From assembly GCF_022968825.1 (NCBI RefSeq), contig NZ_JALHKS010000002.1, forward strand, positions 124,001 through 188,000: a stretch of DNA of 64,000 nucleotides. The letters run 5' to 3'. The stretch comes from Chryseobacterium salipaludis (lineage in GTDB: Bacteria; Bacteroidota; Bacteroidia; Flavobacteriales; Weeksellaceae). Made by a program: the position numbers and the translations under genes. The notes below the pieces were generated by a model. It was not told where the DNA came from, ran no database searches, and saw only the letters and a program-made list of their open reading frames with translations. Each line of letters begins with the position of its first letter. Within the stretch, counting starts at the first letter, position 1. This document shows positions 58,036 to 64,000 of this stretch, piece by piece.

Positions 58036-58167
58036 CTGCTAGTATCGTATTGGCTATAGTGCGGAGGAATCGCACTTTTAACGATCTTAGATTTGCCGAA
58101 GATTAGTTTATAAATATTAAAACTCCACGTTATAACTGCACTATTGCCAATACCCAACCTTTAGCAG
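58036..58167. repeat. 132-bp inverted-repeat element downstream of the A+T-rich pair
   Basis: Outer arms CTGCTA (58036-58041) / TAGCAG (58162-58167) and main arms GTATTGGCTATAGTGC (58047-58062) / GCACTATTGCCAATAC (58138-58153), 15 of 16 bases complementary. The interior has a small hairpin GTGCG/CGCAC (58059-58063, 58071-58075). It looks like a folded recombination site or a structured transcript end. Confidence 0.65.
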
Positions 58168-58229
58168 TGATATCTTAACGACCCTGACAACAAGAAACGA
58201 AAGGCAAATGCATTCAAAGAAAATACCCG

Positions 58230-58248
58230 ACAACTAAAATCCAGTTGT
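58230..58248. repeat. Short inverted repeat ACAACT / AGTTGT
   Basis: Six-base arms 58230-58235 and 58243-58248; weak terminator candidate. Confidence 0.35.
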
Positions 58249-58350
58249 TGTTCAGATTATTTTAAAATTTTTAGTGTGAACGCTCTCATGTGCCACTTTC
58301 GCTGGTATACAGCATTATAAAAATTGTTAATGAAATATTGACGAAATAAT

Positions 58351-58719
58351 ATGCTTTCAGATCTACTCGACGCCCTTTCCAATTTGCTATTATTGCTCCC
58401 AAATGGAAATAGGAATAATTTACCAAAAGAAAGAGAGTCAGAAACTTCAATTGTACTGGCCACTATACTCACTGCTGTTTCAGCGGTAATGTTGTTTATT
58501 AATCGGCAGATTTTTACCTCTGAGAATATTACGCTAATCCTGCTCGCCATTATTTCGATCAGCCTATTTTCTGCTGCTGTTTTGCTAATCTTCTTAATAA
58601 AATTTGACGTTATCAAACCTCTGCAGGTAAAAAATTTTGCAGTCCTTTTTCTTTCAATAACCTGTTCAGTGGCAAGCGCTTTAATGCTATTAAACGACCA
58701 CCTGAAGATTATTAGATAA
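58351..58719 (+). CDS. Small three-helix membrane protein
   Basis: 122 residues. A polar N-terminus (PNGNRNNLPKERESETS) is followed by three helices (SIVLATILTAVSAVMLFI, ITLILLAIISISLFSAAV with the following segment, and NFAVLFLSITCSVASALMLL). No recognised family. It lies between the inverted-repeat element and the convergent S46 peptidase gene, and may be part of the accessory islet. No strong promoter seen; expression is uncertain. Confidence 0.5.
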   Translation: MLSDLLDALSNLLLLLPNGNRNNLPKERESETSIVLATILTAVSAVMLFINRQIFTSENITLILLAIISISLFSAAVLLIFLIKFDVIKPLQVKNFAVLFLSITCSVASALMLLNDHLKIIR

Positions 58720-58745
58720 ATTTAACCATCATCATATCAAAACAA

Positions 58746-58772
58746 AAACCCGCCGGATCATCCAGCGGGTTT
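58746..58772 (-). terminator. Terminator of the S46 peptidase gene
   Basis: Stem CCCGC / GCGGG extended by A/T pairs (58747-58753, 58765-58771), with TTTTTG on the minus strand. Confidence 0.75.
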
Positions 58773-58792
58773 ATTTATAAGGTGAAAGCGTC

Positions 58793-60931
58793 TTACTTCA
58801 CCAGTGTCATTTCACTGATCAGGTGGCCTGCTTTTCCGTATTTGTCGATGGTCCAAAGAACCATACGAACGTCTACGTTGATTGTTTTCTGCAGTTTCGG
58901 GTCGAAGATAATATCACCGCTCAGGGCTTCGCTGTTTCCGTCGAAAGCAAGGCCCAGCAGGTTCCCCTCGCCATCCATAATCGGTGAGCCGGAGTTACCG
59001 CCTGTAATATCGTTATCAGACAGGAAGTTCACCGGCATAAAGCCTTTCTTATCCTTGTACTGTCCGAAATCTTTTTTCTTCACTAAATCCAGGAAACGTT
59101 GTGGCAGGTCGAATTCCTCATCGCCTTTCTTGTATTTCGCCACCATTCCGTAGATATCTGTGTAATAGTTATCCGCTTCTTTTTTGATGGTGTACTTGCG
59201 GTCATTGCGCATAGGCAGCGTCGTTACCTTACCGAAGGTTACACGCATCGTGGAGTTTGCATCCGGGTAATAAGATACTTCTGGCTGAGATTTGCGCAGA
59301 CCATCCAGGAAGATTCTGTTGTTCTTCGCGAAAGCTTCATCTACTTTGGAATATTTCTCGCCAGCCAGTTTTTGGTCTTCCACATATCCTTTGGCGAATT
59401 TATACAGCGGATCTGCATCGATTACCAGACGGTCCGGGTTGTTCACAAACTTCATTGCAGACTCCTTGTTCGCAAAGATGGAAGCGAACGCCATGTTGGA
59501 CAGGTTTTTGGCATCAGCGGCCATCACGGTCGGAGACGCTACCGATTTGTTCACACGCTGCTGGTACAGGGCTACCATAGAGTTCAGCATTTCACCTTCC
59601 AGCTTAATGTTCAGTTTTTCGTACACGCGGTCGATGGCATCTGTTACCTTTTGCTTCATTGCCGCTTTTCCGGCTTCGTCCTGGTTGGCATAGGAATGCA
59701 GCAGCTCGCCCAACTGGTAAGCAATCGGGATATATTTTGCGTTGCGCTGCAACTGAGAAGAGTAATTTCTTTCTACGTTACGGTCAGAAATCTGGCCATA
59801 GTTCGCGTGAATATCCTGCAGGATCCCGCCATACATTACCTGATTTTCCGGCTTCAGTGCCCAGGTCTGGAATTTAGCTTCCAGTTCTTTTTTGCCCTGA
59901 ATAGTTCCGTTGGCATATACGGCATCGATGGTTCCCTGTCTGTTTTTCCAGTAGTTGGCTACGGAAGCATATTGGGAAGCATAGTCAATTTTGGTAGCCT
60001 GGTCTTTGTCCATGTATTTTTTCATGACATCCATTGCTACTTTAGAGGCTTCTACCCACGCCGGGTAATCCTTGTTCACCATCTGCTCGATACCGAAGGA
60101 AGTCAGGTAACGGTTGGTACGCCCCGGGAAGCCCATAATCATGGCGAAATCTCCCGGCTTGTAACCGCGCAGGGAAATCGGCAGGGCATGCTTAGGTTTC
60201 ATCGGCACGTTATTCGGCGAGTATTCTGCCGGGTTGTTGTTCGCATCAGCATACACACGGAATACAGAGAAATCCACTGTGTGTCTTGGCCACTCCCAGT
60301 TATCGGTATCACCACCGAATTTCCCCAAAGAGTTCGGAGGCGTTCCTACCAGACGAACATCTTTGAAATCCTGATATACGAAATAGTAGAATTCATTTCC
60401 GTTAAAAAAATCACGAACCACTACCGTGTATTTTCCGTTTTCAGAGTTTTCATTCTGGATGGCTTTGTATTCATCACCGATGATTTTATCGCGTTCTTCC
60501 GCGCTCATCTGGTTGTTCAGTTTCGCGTTGATTCGGGCAGAAACATCGTCCATACGAACCAGGAAACGAACGGAAAGTCCTTTGGCAGGAAGTTCTTCGC
60601 TGCGCTTCATTGCCCAGAATCCGTTGGTCAGGTGATCATTTTCCGGGGTCGAAAGTGCTGCAATCTGCCCATACCCACAGTGGTGGTTAGTAAACAGCAA
60701 ACCTTCCTTGGAAACCATTTCAGCGGTACATCCGCCGCCAAACTGCACGATGGCATCTTTCAGGCTGGAGTTGTTCACGGAATAAATTTCTTCCGGCGTC
60801 AGCTTCAGGCCTTGTTTTTTCAAATCTACTCCGTTCAGTCTTTTAATCATCGTTAAAAGCCACATTCCTTCATCTGCCTTTATCTGCAGAAAGCTCAGCA
60901 TGAAGGTGAGCAGTAAAAAGATTCTTTTCAT
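58793..60931 (-). CDS. S46 family dipeptidyl-peptidase (DPP7-like)
   Basis: 712 residues, with a signal peptide ending near residue 20. It is a chymotrypsin-fold serine protease with a helical insertion: catalytic His in TNHHCGYGQI (83/84), the Asp region DTDNWEWPRHTVDFSVF, and Ser647 in GGNSGSPIMDGEG. The P1-specificity position falls in LAFDGNSE, with Gly665 where DPP11 has Arg. DPP7-type cleavage after hydrophobic residues is therefore expected, not the Asp/Glu preference of DPP11. It is periplasmic, releasing dipeptides for amino-acid use. Confidence 0.93.
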   Translation of the reverse strand: MKRIFLLLTFMLSFLQIKADEGMWLLTMIKRLNGVDLKKQGLKLTPEEIYSVNNSSLKDAIVQFGGGCTAEMVSKEGLLFTNHHCGYGQIAALSTPENDHLTNGFWAMKRSEELPAKGLSVRFLVRMDDVSARINAKLNNQMSAEERDKIIGDEYKAIQNENSENGKYTVVVRDFFNGNEFYYFVYQDFKDVRLVGTPPNSLGKFGGDTDNWEWPRHTVDFSVFRVYADANNNPAEYSPNNVPMKPKHALPISLRGYKPGDFAMIMGFPGRTNRYLTSFGIEQMVNKDYPAWVEASKVAMDVMKKYMDKDQATKIDYASQYASVANYWKNRQGTIDAVYANGTIQGKKELEAKFQTWALKPENQVMYGGILQDIHANYGQISDRNVERNYSSQLQRNAKYIPIAYQLGELLHSYANQDEAGKAAMKQKVTDAIDRVYEKLNIKLEGEMLNSMVALYQQRVNKSVASPTVMAADAKNLSNMAFASIFANKESAMKFVNNPDRLVIDADPLYKFAKGYVEDQKLAGEKYSKVDEAFAKNNRIFLDGLRKSQPEVSYYPDANSTMRVTFGKVTTLPMRNDRKYTIKKEADNYYTDIYGMVAKYKKGDEEFDLPQRFLDLVKKKDFGQYKDKKGFMPVNFLSDNDITGGNSGSPIMDGEGNLLGLAFDGNSEALSGDIIFDPKLQKTINVDVRMVLWTIDKYGKAGHLISEMTLVK

Positions 60932-61014
60932 TTATTAAATTATTTAAGCTGCTAATTTAAGAAAATCATTTCAGTTCGCACACAGCAGAATAAAGAGCTG
61001 CCGTGCCCTGGAAC

Positions 61015-61470
61015 TTACTGTCTGCGGTGCATTTCCGTGTGCGGAATATCATCTTCCAGATACCGGTGATCCGTAGCGATAAAACCAAAACCTTCATAAA
61101 AACGCAACAGATAATCCTGCGCAGAGATTCGGCATTCCGCAGTCCCGAAATGGGTGTGAATTGCCTCCAGTGCCAGTTTCATCAGTATTTTTCCGGCGCC
61201 GGTTCCGCGTGCCGATTCCCTGGTTAAAACTCGACCGATAGAAGGTTCCTTATATTTGATACCCGGCCCGAATAGGCGGCAGTACGCGATGATTTCTCCG
61301 TTTTGTTCTGCCCAAAGGTGCAATGCCTGATCATCGTTTCCATCCGCATCGAGGTACGGACAATTCTGTTCCACGACAAATACTTCGGCACGGACTTGTA
61401 ATATTGCATAAACCTCCTGCGCAGTCAGTTCAGCAAAGTTCTTCAACTTCCAGTATAAAGGAGCCGCCAT
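61015..61470 (-). CDS. GNAT N-acetyltransferase (ElaA-like)
   Basis: 151 residues. LTAQEVYAILQVRAEVFVVEQ, then CPYLDADGNDDQALHL, CRLFGPGIKYKEPSIGRVL, the acetyl-CoA loop RGTGAGKILMKLAL and a C-terminal FIATDHRYLEDDIPHTEMHR. This matches the ElaA subgroup of GNAT enzymes; the acceptor is unknown. It shares one base with engB, so both are cotranscribed on the minus strand. Confidence 0.9.
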   Translation of the reverse strand: MAAPLYWKLKNFAELTAQEVYAILQVRAEVFVVEQNCPYLDADGNDDQALHLWAEQNGEIIAYCRLFGPGIKYKEPSIGRVLTRESARGTGAGKILMKLALEAIHTHFGTAECRISAQDYLLRFYEGFGFIATDHRYLEDDIPHTEMHRRQ

Positions 61471-62090
61471 CAGTCGAAACGAACTTTATTTTTGATTAGA
61501 AATTCATTGGTACGGCTGATGAAACTTAAAATCTCCTCGCCACCGGTTTTTTTCTCGGCAGAGGTAACATACAGTTCCGGCAGTTCTTCCCAGCTTTTCA
61601 GCAGTTCTGCTTTGTAGTGTTCCACATTTTTCTGCAGTTCCATGGGCTTCAGTTTATCAGCTTTGGTAAACACCAGTGAAAAAGGAATTCCGTGTTCGCC
61701 TACCCATTCAATAAATTCCAGATCAATTTTTTGCGGCGCATGACGTGCGTCCACCAGAATAAAGAGGTTGACCAGATTTTTGCGGTTCAGAATATAGTTG
61801 GTGATCAGCTTTTCGAAATCACGGCGGATGCTTTTGGAAACACGCGCATAGCCATAACCCGGCAGGTCGGTCAGGTACCACTCATCGTTCACCAGAAAGT
61901 GATTAATGAGTTGTGTTTTCCCCGGCGTTCCGGAAGTCTTGGCGAGGTCCTTATGGTTCAGCATCGCATTGATCAGCGAGGATTTTCCCACATTGGAGCG
62001 GCCGATGAAGGCATATTCAGGCAAGACCGCTTCGGGGCACTCCTGCCAGCGGCTGCTGCTTTTTACAAAGGTGGCGGTTTTAATAATCAT
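61470..62090 (-). CDS. engB: Ribosome-biogenesis GTPase EngB (YsxC/YihA)
   Basis: 206 residues. TRAFAC-type GTPase: G1 GRSNVGKSSLINAML, the T of switch I in KTSGTPGKTQLI, G3 TDLPGYGYARVS, G4 FTKADK and G5 VTSAEKKTGGEEIL. It takes part in late 50S assembly in the cytoplasm. It is followed by the GNAT gene (1-base overlap), and the hydrolase gene lies upstream on the same strand across a terminator. Confidence 0.97.
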   Translation of the reverse strand: MIIKTATFVKSSSRWQECPEAVLPEYAFIGRSNVGKSSLINAMLNHKDLAKTSGTPGKTQLINHFLVNDEWYLTDLPGYGYARVSKSIRRDFEKLITNYILNRKNLVNLFILVDARHAPQKIDLEFIEWVGEHGIPFSLVFTKADKLKPMELQKNVEHYKAELLKSWEELPELYVTSAEKKTGGEEILSFISRTNEFLIKNKVRFD

Positions 62091-62104
62091 AAAAGTTGAG
62101 GTAT

Positions 62105-62131
62105 AAAAAAAGGGAAGATGCTTCTCCCCTT
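62105..62131 (-). terminator. Terminator of the hydrolase gene
   Basis: On the minus strand AGGGGAGAAG and CTTCCC, then T7. Confidence 0.7.
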
Positions 62132-62135
62132 CAGT

Positions 62136-62897
62136 TTATTTTTCTTTTTGCAGCCACTCATCGAGGATCCGGTTAAATTCCTCCGGGCGTTCCATCATGG
62201 CCGCGTGGCCGCAGTGGTCAATCCAGTAGAGATCCGAATTGGGCAGCGACTTATGCATATCTACCGCTACCTCGGGTGGCGTCACGTTATCCTGCTTGCC
62301 CCAGATCAGGCAAACGGGTGTTTTTATTTTCGGAAGGTCATTCAGCATATTGTGTTTAATAGCACTACGCGCCAGCATCACCGTCTTGATTCCTTTCATC
62401 CGGTCATTCACTACCGCAAATACTTCTTCTACCAGATCATCGGTTGCTACCGCCGGGTCATAAAACACTTCTTCGGTTTTCTTGCGGATGTACTGCTTGT
62501 CGCTTTTGCGCGGGAAACTGTCGCCGAAAGTACGTTCATATAAACCTGAACTTCCGGTGAGCACCAGCTTTTCCACCAGATCCGGGCGGGACAATGTAAG
62601 AATAAGGCCTACATGGCCACCCATGGAATTCCCGACAATAATGGCCGGCTTCCCTACTTTCTCTTCAATGAACTTCGCAACATACTTGGCAATCGTTGTC
62701 AGATTGGTATTGAGCACCGGCAGATCATAGATCGGCAGTACCGGTACAAACACCTGATATCCTTTACCGGAAAAAAATTCCACCGTGTCCTCAAAATTAC
62801 TAAGCCCGCCCATCAGTCCGTGCAAAAGGATGATCGGCTGACCTGTGCCAGCTTCAATAAAAGCGAATTTCTTTTCTTTTTTTGTTTTAAATATCAT
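62136..62897 (-). CDS. Alpha/beta hydrolase
   Basis: 253 residues. Oxyanion motif PIILLHGLMGGLSNFED, nucleophile elbow GNSMGGHVGLIL (Ser91), acid region VCLIWGKQDNVTPPE and catalytic His in IDHCGHAAMMERP. It is a serine esterase/lipase-type enzyme of unknown substrate. It precedes the division cluster on the opposite strand. A -7 element TACTTTTG (minus strand, 62922-62929) lies 24 bases upstream of its ATG. Confidence 0.9.
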   Translation of the reverse strand: MIFKTKKEKKFAFIEAGTGQPIILLHGLMGGLSNFEDTVEFFSGKGYQVFVPVLPIYDLPVLNTNLTTIAKYVAKFIEEKVGKPAIIVGNSMGGHVGLILTLSRPDLVEKLVLTGSSGLYERTFGDSFPRKSDKQYIRKKTEEVFYDPAVATDDLVEEVFAVVNDRMKGIKTVMLARSAIKHNMLNDLPKIKTPVCLIWGKQDNVTPPEVAVDMHKSLPNSDLYWIDHCGHAAMMERPEEFNRILDEWLQKEK

Positions 62898-63093
62898 AGA
62901 ATTTTACGCAGTAAGCGTGTGCAAAAGTACAAATTAAACACCAAAATACATTTTTTCTGTCTGAATTTCTCTTTTCAGCCCTGTTTTCATGCAGAACTAA
63001 TGCGCATCGCATAGAATGTTGATAAATATTTTAATAAACTACTGTTTATCAAACCGTTATTTAATCACCGCAAACTTATTAACAATAGCGGCA

Positions 63094-63113
63094 GAAAGTG
63101 GGTGAAAGTGGGA
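63094..63113 (+). promoter_or_regulatory. MraZ operator
   Basis: Two direct decamers, GAAAGTGGGT and GAAAGTGGGA. TGGG recurs at a 10-base period (63099, 63109), as in MraZ boxes (TGGGN repeats with 5-base spacers). The repeats end 20 bases before the -7 element. Confidence 0.8.
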
Positions 63114-63132
63114 ACTTCCGGAATATTTTCTA

Positions 63133-63140
63133 TAAATTTG
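63133..63140 (+). promoter_or_regulatory. -7 element of mraZ, near-leaderless
   Basis: TAAATTTG, then six bases, then the mraZ ATG at 63147. The MraZ operator occupies the -33 region. Confidence 0.6.
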
Positions 63141-63146
63141 CCCCAA

Positions 63147-63617
63147 ATGAAAAATTTCATCGGGACATATGAATGCCGGATCGACGATAAGGGCCGGCTT
63201 AAACTGCCGGCAGCACTCGCCAGGCAGATGAATGCCTATGATGAAGAGTCATTTGTAATTAAACGTGCCGTATTTCAGAACTGCCTGGAAGTCTACCCGA
63301 TGGAAAGCTGGGAACTGCTGATGGCGAAGCTGAATAAACTCAATCGCTTCGTGAAGAAAAATGCAGATTTTATCCGCATGTTCACCGCCGGTGTGAAAAC
63401 AGCAGAACCCGATAATGCGGGCCGGCTGCAGATTTCGAAAGACCTGATGCAGTATGCCGGTTTGCAGAAATACATTGTTATTACCAGTGCAGGTGAACTG
63501 TTTGAAATCTGGGACAAGCAGTCTTATGAGGCCGTCTTGTCTGCGTCTGAAGATTCCTTTGCGCAACTTGCAGAGGAGGTGATGGGTGCCCAGGATTTTG
63601 ATGCCGGTCAGGTTTAA
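63147..63617 (+). CDS. mraZ: Transcriptional regulator MraZ
   Basis: 156 residues from the ATG at 63147; the longer frame from 63102 covers the operator. Two AbrB-like/MraZ repeats: GTYECRIDDKGRLKLPAALA, and PDNAGRLQISKDLMQYAGL in the second half. MraZ forms a ring-shaped oligomer and represses the division/cell-wall (dcw) cluster through the direct repeats upstream. rsmH follows at 63654, the standard order. Confidence 0.96.
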   Translation: MKNFIGTYECRIDDKGRLKLPAALARQMNAYDEESFVIKRAVFQNCLEVYPMESWELLMAKLNKLNRFVKKNADFIRMFTAGVKTAEPDNAGRLQISKDLMQYAGLQKYIVITSAGELFEIWDKQSYEAVLSASEDSFAQLAEEVMGAQDFDAGQV

Positions 63618-63653
63618 TGTAAAGAAGTATAAACGATAAGCTCAACAATATAT

Positions 63654-64000
63654 ATGTATCACAATCCGGTCCTGCTGAAAAAAAGTATTACCGATCTGGT
63701 AACAACGCCAGATGGCACCTACGTGGACTGCACTTTCGGCGGTGGCGGGCATTCCCGGGAAATCCTGAACCACCTGTCTGCAGACGGGAGGCTTTTCAGT
63801 TTTGATCAGGATCTGGATGCACTGAATAACACCATCGATGATCCGCGCTTTACACTGATCAATCAGAATTTTCGCTTTCTGGAAAATTCACTGCAAATGT
63901 ATGGCGTAACCCAGGTGGACGGAATTTTGGCAGACCTTGGCGTATCTTCCCATCAGTTTGATGCAGCCGAGCGCGGTTTTTCTACCCGTTCGGAGGCGCC
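63654..64000 (+). CDS. rsmH: 16S rRNA (cytosine1402-N4)-methyltransferase (3' partial)
   Basis: 115 codons are visible before the window ends. MYHNPVLLKKSITDLV, the SAM motif YVDCTFGGGGHSREIL, FDQDLDAL and GILADLGVSSHQFD mark RsmH (MraW). It methylates C1402 in the ribosomal decoding centre. It is the second gene of the dcw cluster, 36 bases after mraZ. Confidence 0.95.
   Translation, partial: MYHNPVLLKKSITDLVTTPDGTYVDCTFGGGGHSREILNHLSADGRLFSFDQDLDALNNTIDDPRFTLINQNFRFLENSLQMYGVTQVDGILADLGVSSHQFDAAERGFSTRSEA

Larger units (their letters stand above)
58032..58350. other. Intergenic region with an inverted-repeat element
   Basis: 319 bases without a called gene. It contains a 132-bp element bounded by inverted repeats (58036-58167) and a short dyad (58230-58248). 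The rest is A+T-rich and carries no promoter I can defend. Confidence 0.6.

Noticed and set aside
58036-58167. Integron attC site
   Set aside because: The arms are long and complementary, but the core-site motifs are not at the right ends and orientation, and no integrase is in the window. Kept only as an inverted-repeat element.
59099-60856. 585-codon plus-strand frame opposite the S46 peptidase gene
   Set aside because: Antisense shadow of a clear protease gene; no family motif.

Overview
The window looks like chromosomal DNA of a member of the Bacteroidota, class Flavobacteriia, most likely from the Weeksellaceae/Chryseobacterium group (inference, not tested). The evidence is the Bacteroidota promoter pattern TTTG-N20-23-TAnnTTTG in front of several genes, weak Shine-Dalgarno signals, and families typical of this class: GLPGLI, DUF4625, DUF3127, DUF2797, S46 dipeptidyl-peptidase, and a BlaI/M56-TonB pair. 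Housekeeping genes are near 50% G+C in the stretches I counted by hand. Two islets are much richer in A+T.

Layout. 1-8 kb: the end of a cation/proton antiporter, small lipoproteins, a BaiN-like flavoprotein, a thioesterase, thiL, a REP-associated (RAYT) transposase with a palindrome inside its gene, an SH3-like membrane protein and a small K+ channel. 8-14.4 kb: mgtE, then a probable metal-uptake locus (small His/Cys protein, TonB receptor, three DUF4625 lipoproteins, one with a histidine tail). 14.4-21 kb: rpmA-rplU, a zinc metallopeptidase, an acyltransferase, miaE, a DUF502 protein, a tandem-repeat tract and tnaA. 21-26 kb: an iron/2-oxoglutarate oxygenase, menD and convergent pabB-pabC, giving menaquinone and folate branches from chorismate. 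26-30 kb: paralogous membrane proteins, an AI-2E-type transporter, a DUF3820 protein and a PadR operon with two membrane proteins and the stump of a third copy. 30-37 kb: uvrB, a BlaI/M56-TonB sensor pair, a GLPGLI protein and a PQQ-type sugar dehydrogenase. 37-43 kb: accD, fbaA, nadK, a CBS protein, a probable small RNA, an EamA transporter, aat and a DUF3127 protein. 43-52 kb: three tRNA genes (Leu-Gly-Leu), a large AsmA-like protein, a DUF2797 protein, a sugar epimerase, a DUF2795 protein and secA.

52-58.7 kb is the accessory part. Downstream of secA lie two tiny membrane-protein genes and a three-gene compact ABC transporter. After a ROK kinase and msrA comes a very A+T-rich two-gene unit (a soluble 283-aa protein and a 4-TM protein overlapping by one base) with its own strong promoter, followed by a 132-bp inverted-repeat element. 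I regard this pair as the best candidate for an undescribed system, possibly defence-related. The inference rests on context and architecture only. 58.7-64 kb: an S46 dipeptidyl-peptidase (DPP7-like), a GNAT acetyltransferase, engB, an alpha/beta hydrolase, and the start of the division/cell-wall cluster (mraZ with a visible MraZ operator, then rsmH cut by the window end).

Regulatory signals are unusually legible. PadR and BlaI each have a palindrome laid over the -7 promoter element. Five genes have a -7 element ending only 4-6 bases before the ATG, which suggests leaderless mRNAs. A free-standing promoter-terminator unit at 40.74-40.85 kb suggests a small RNA.
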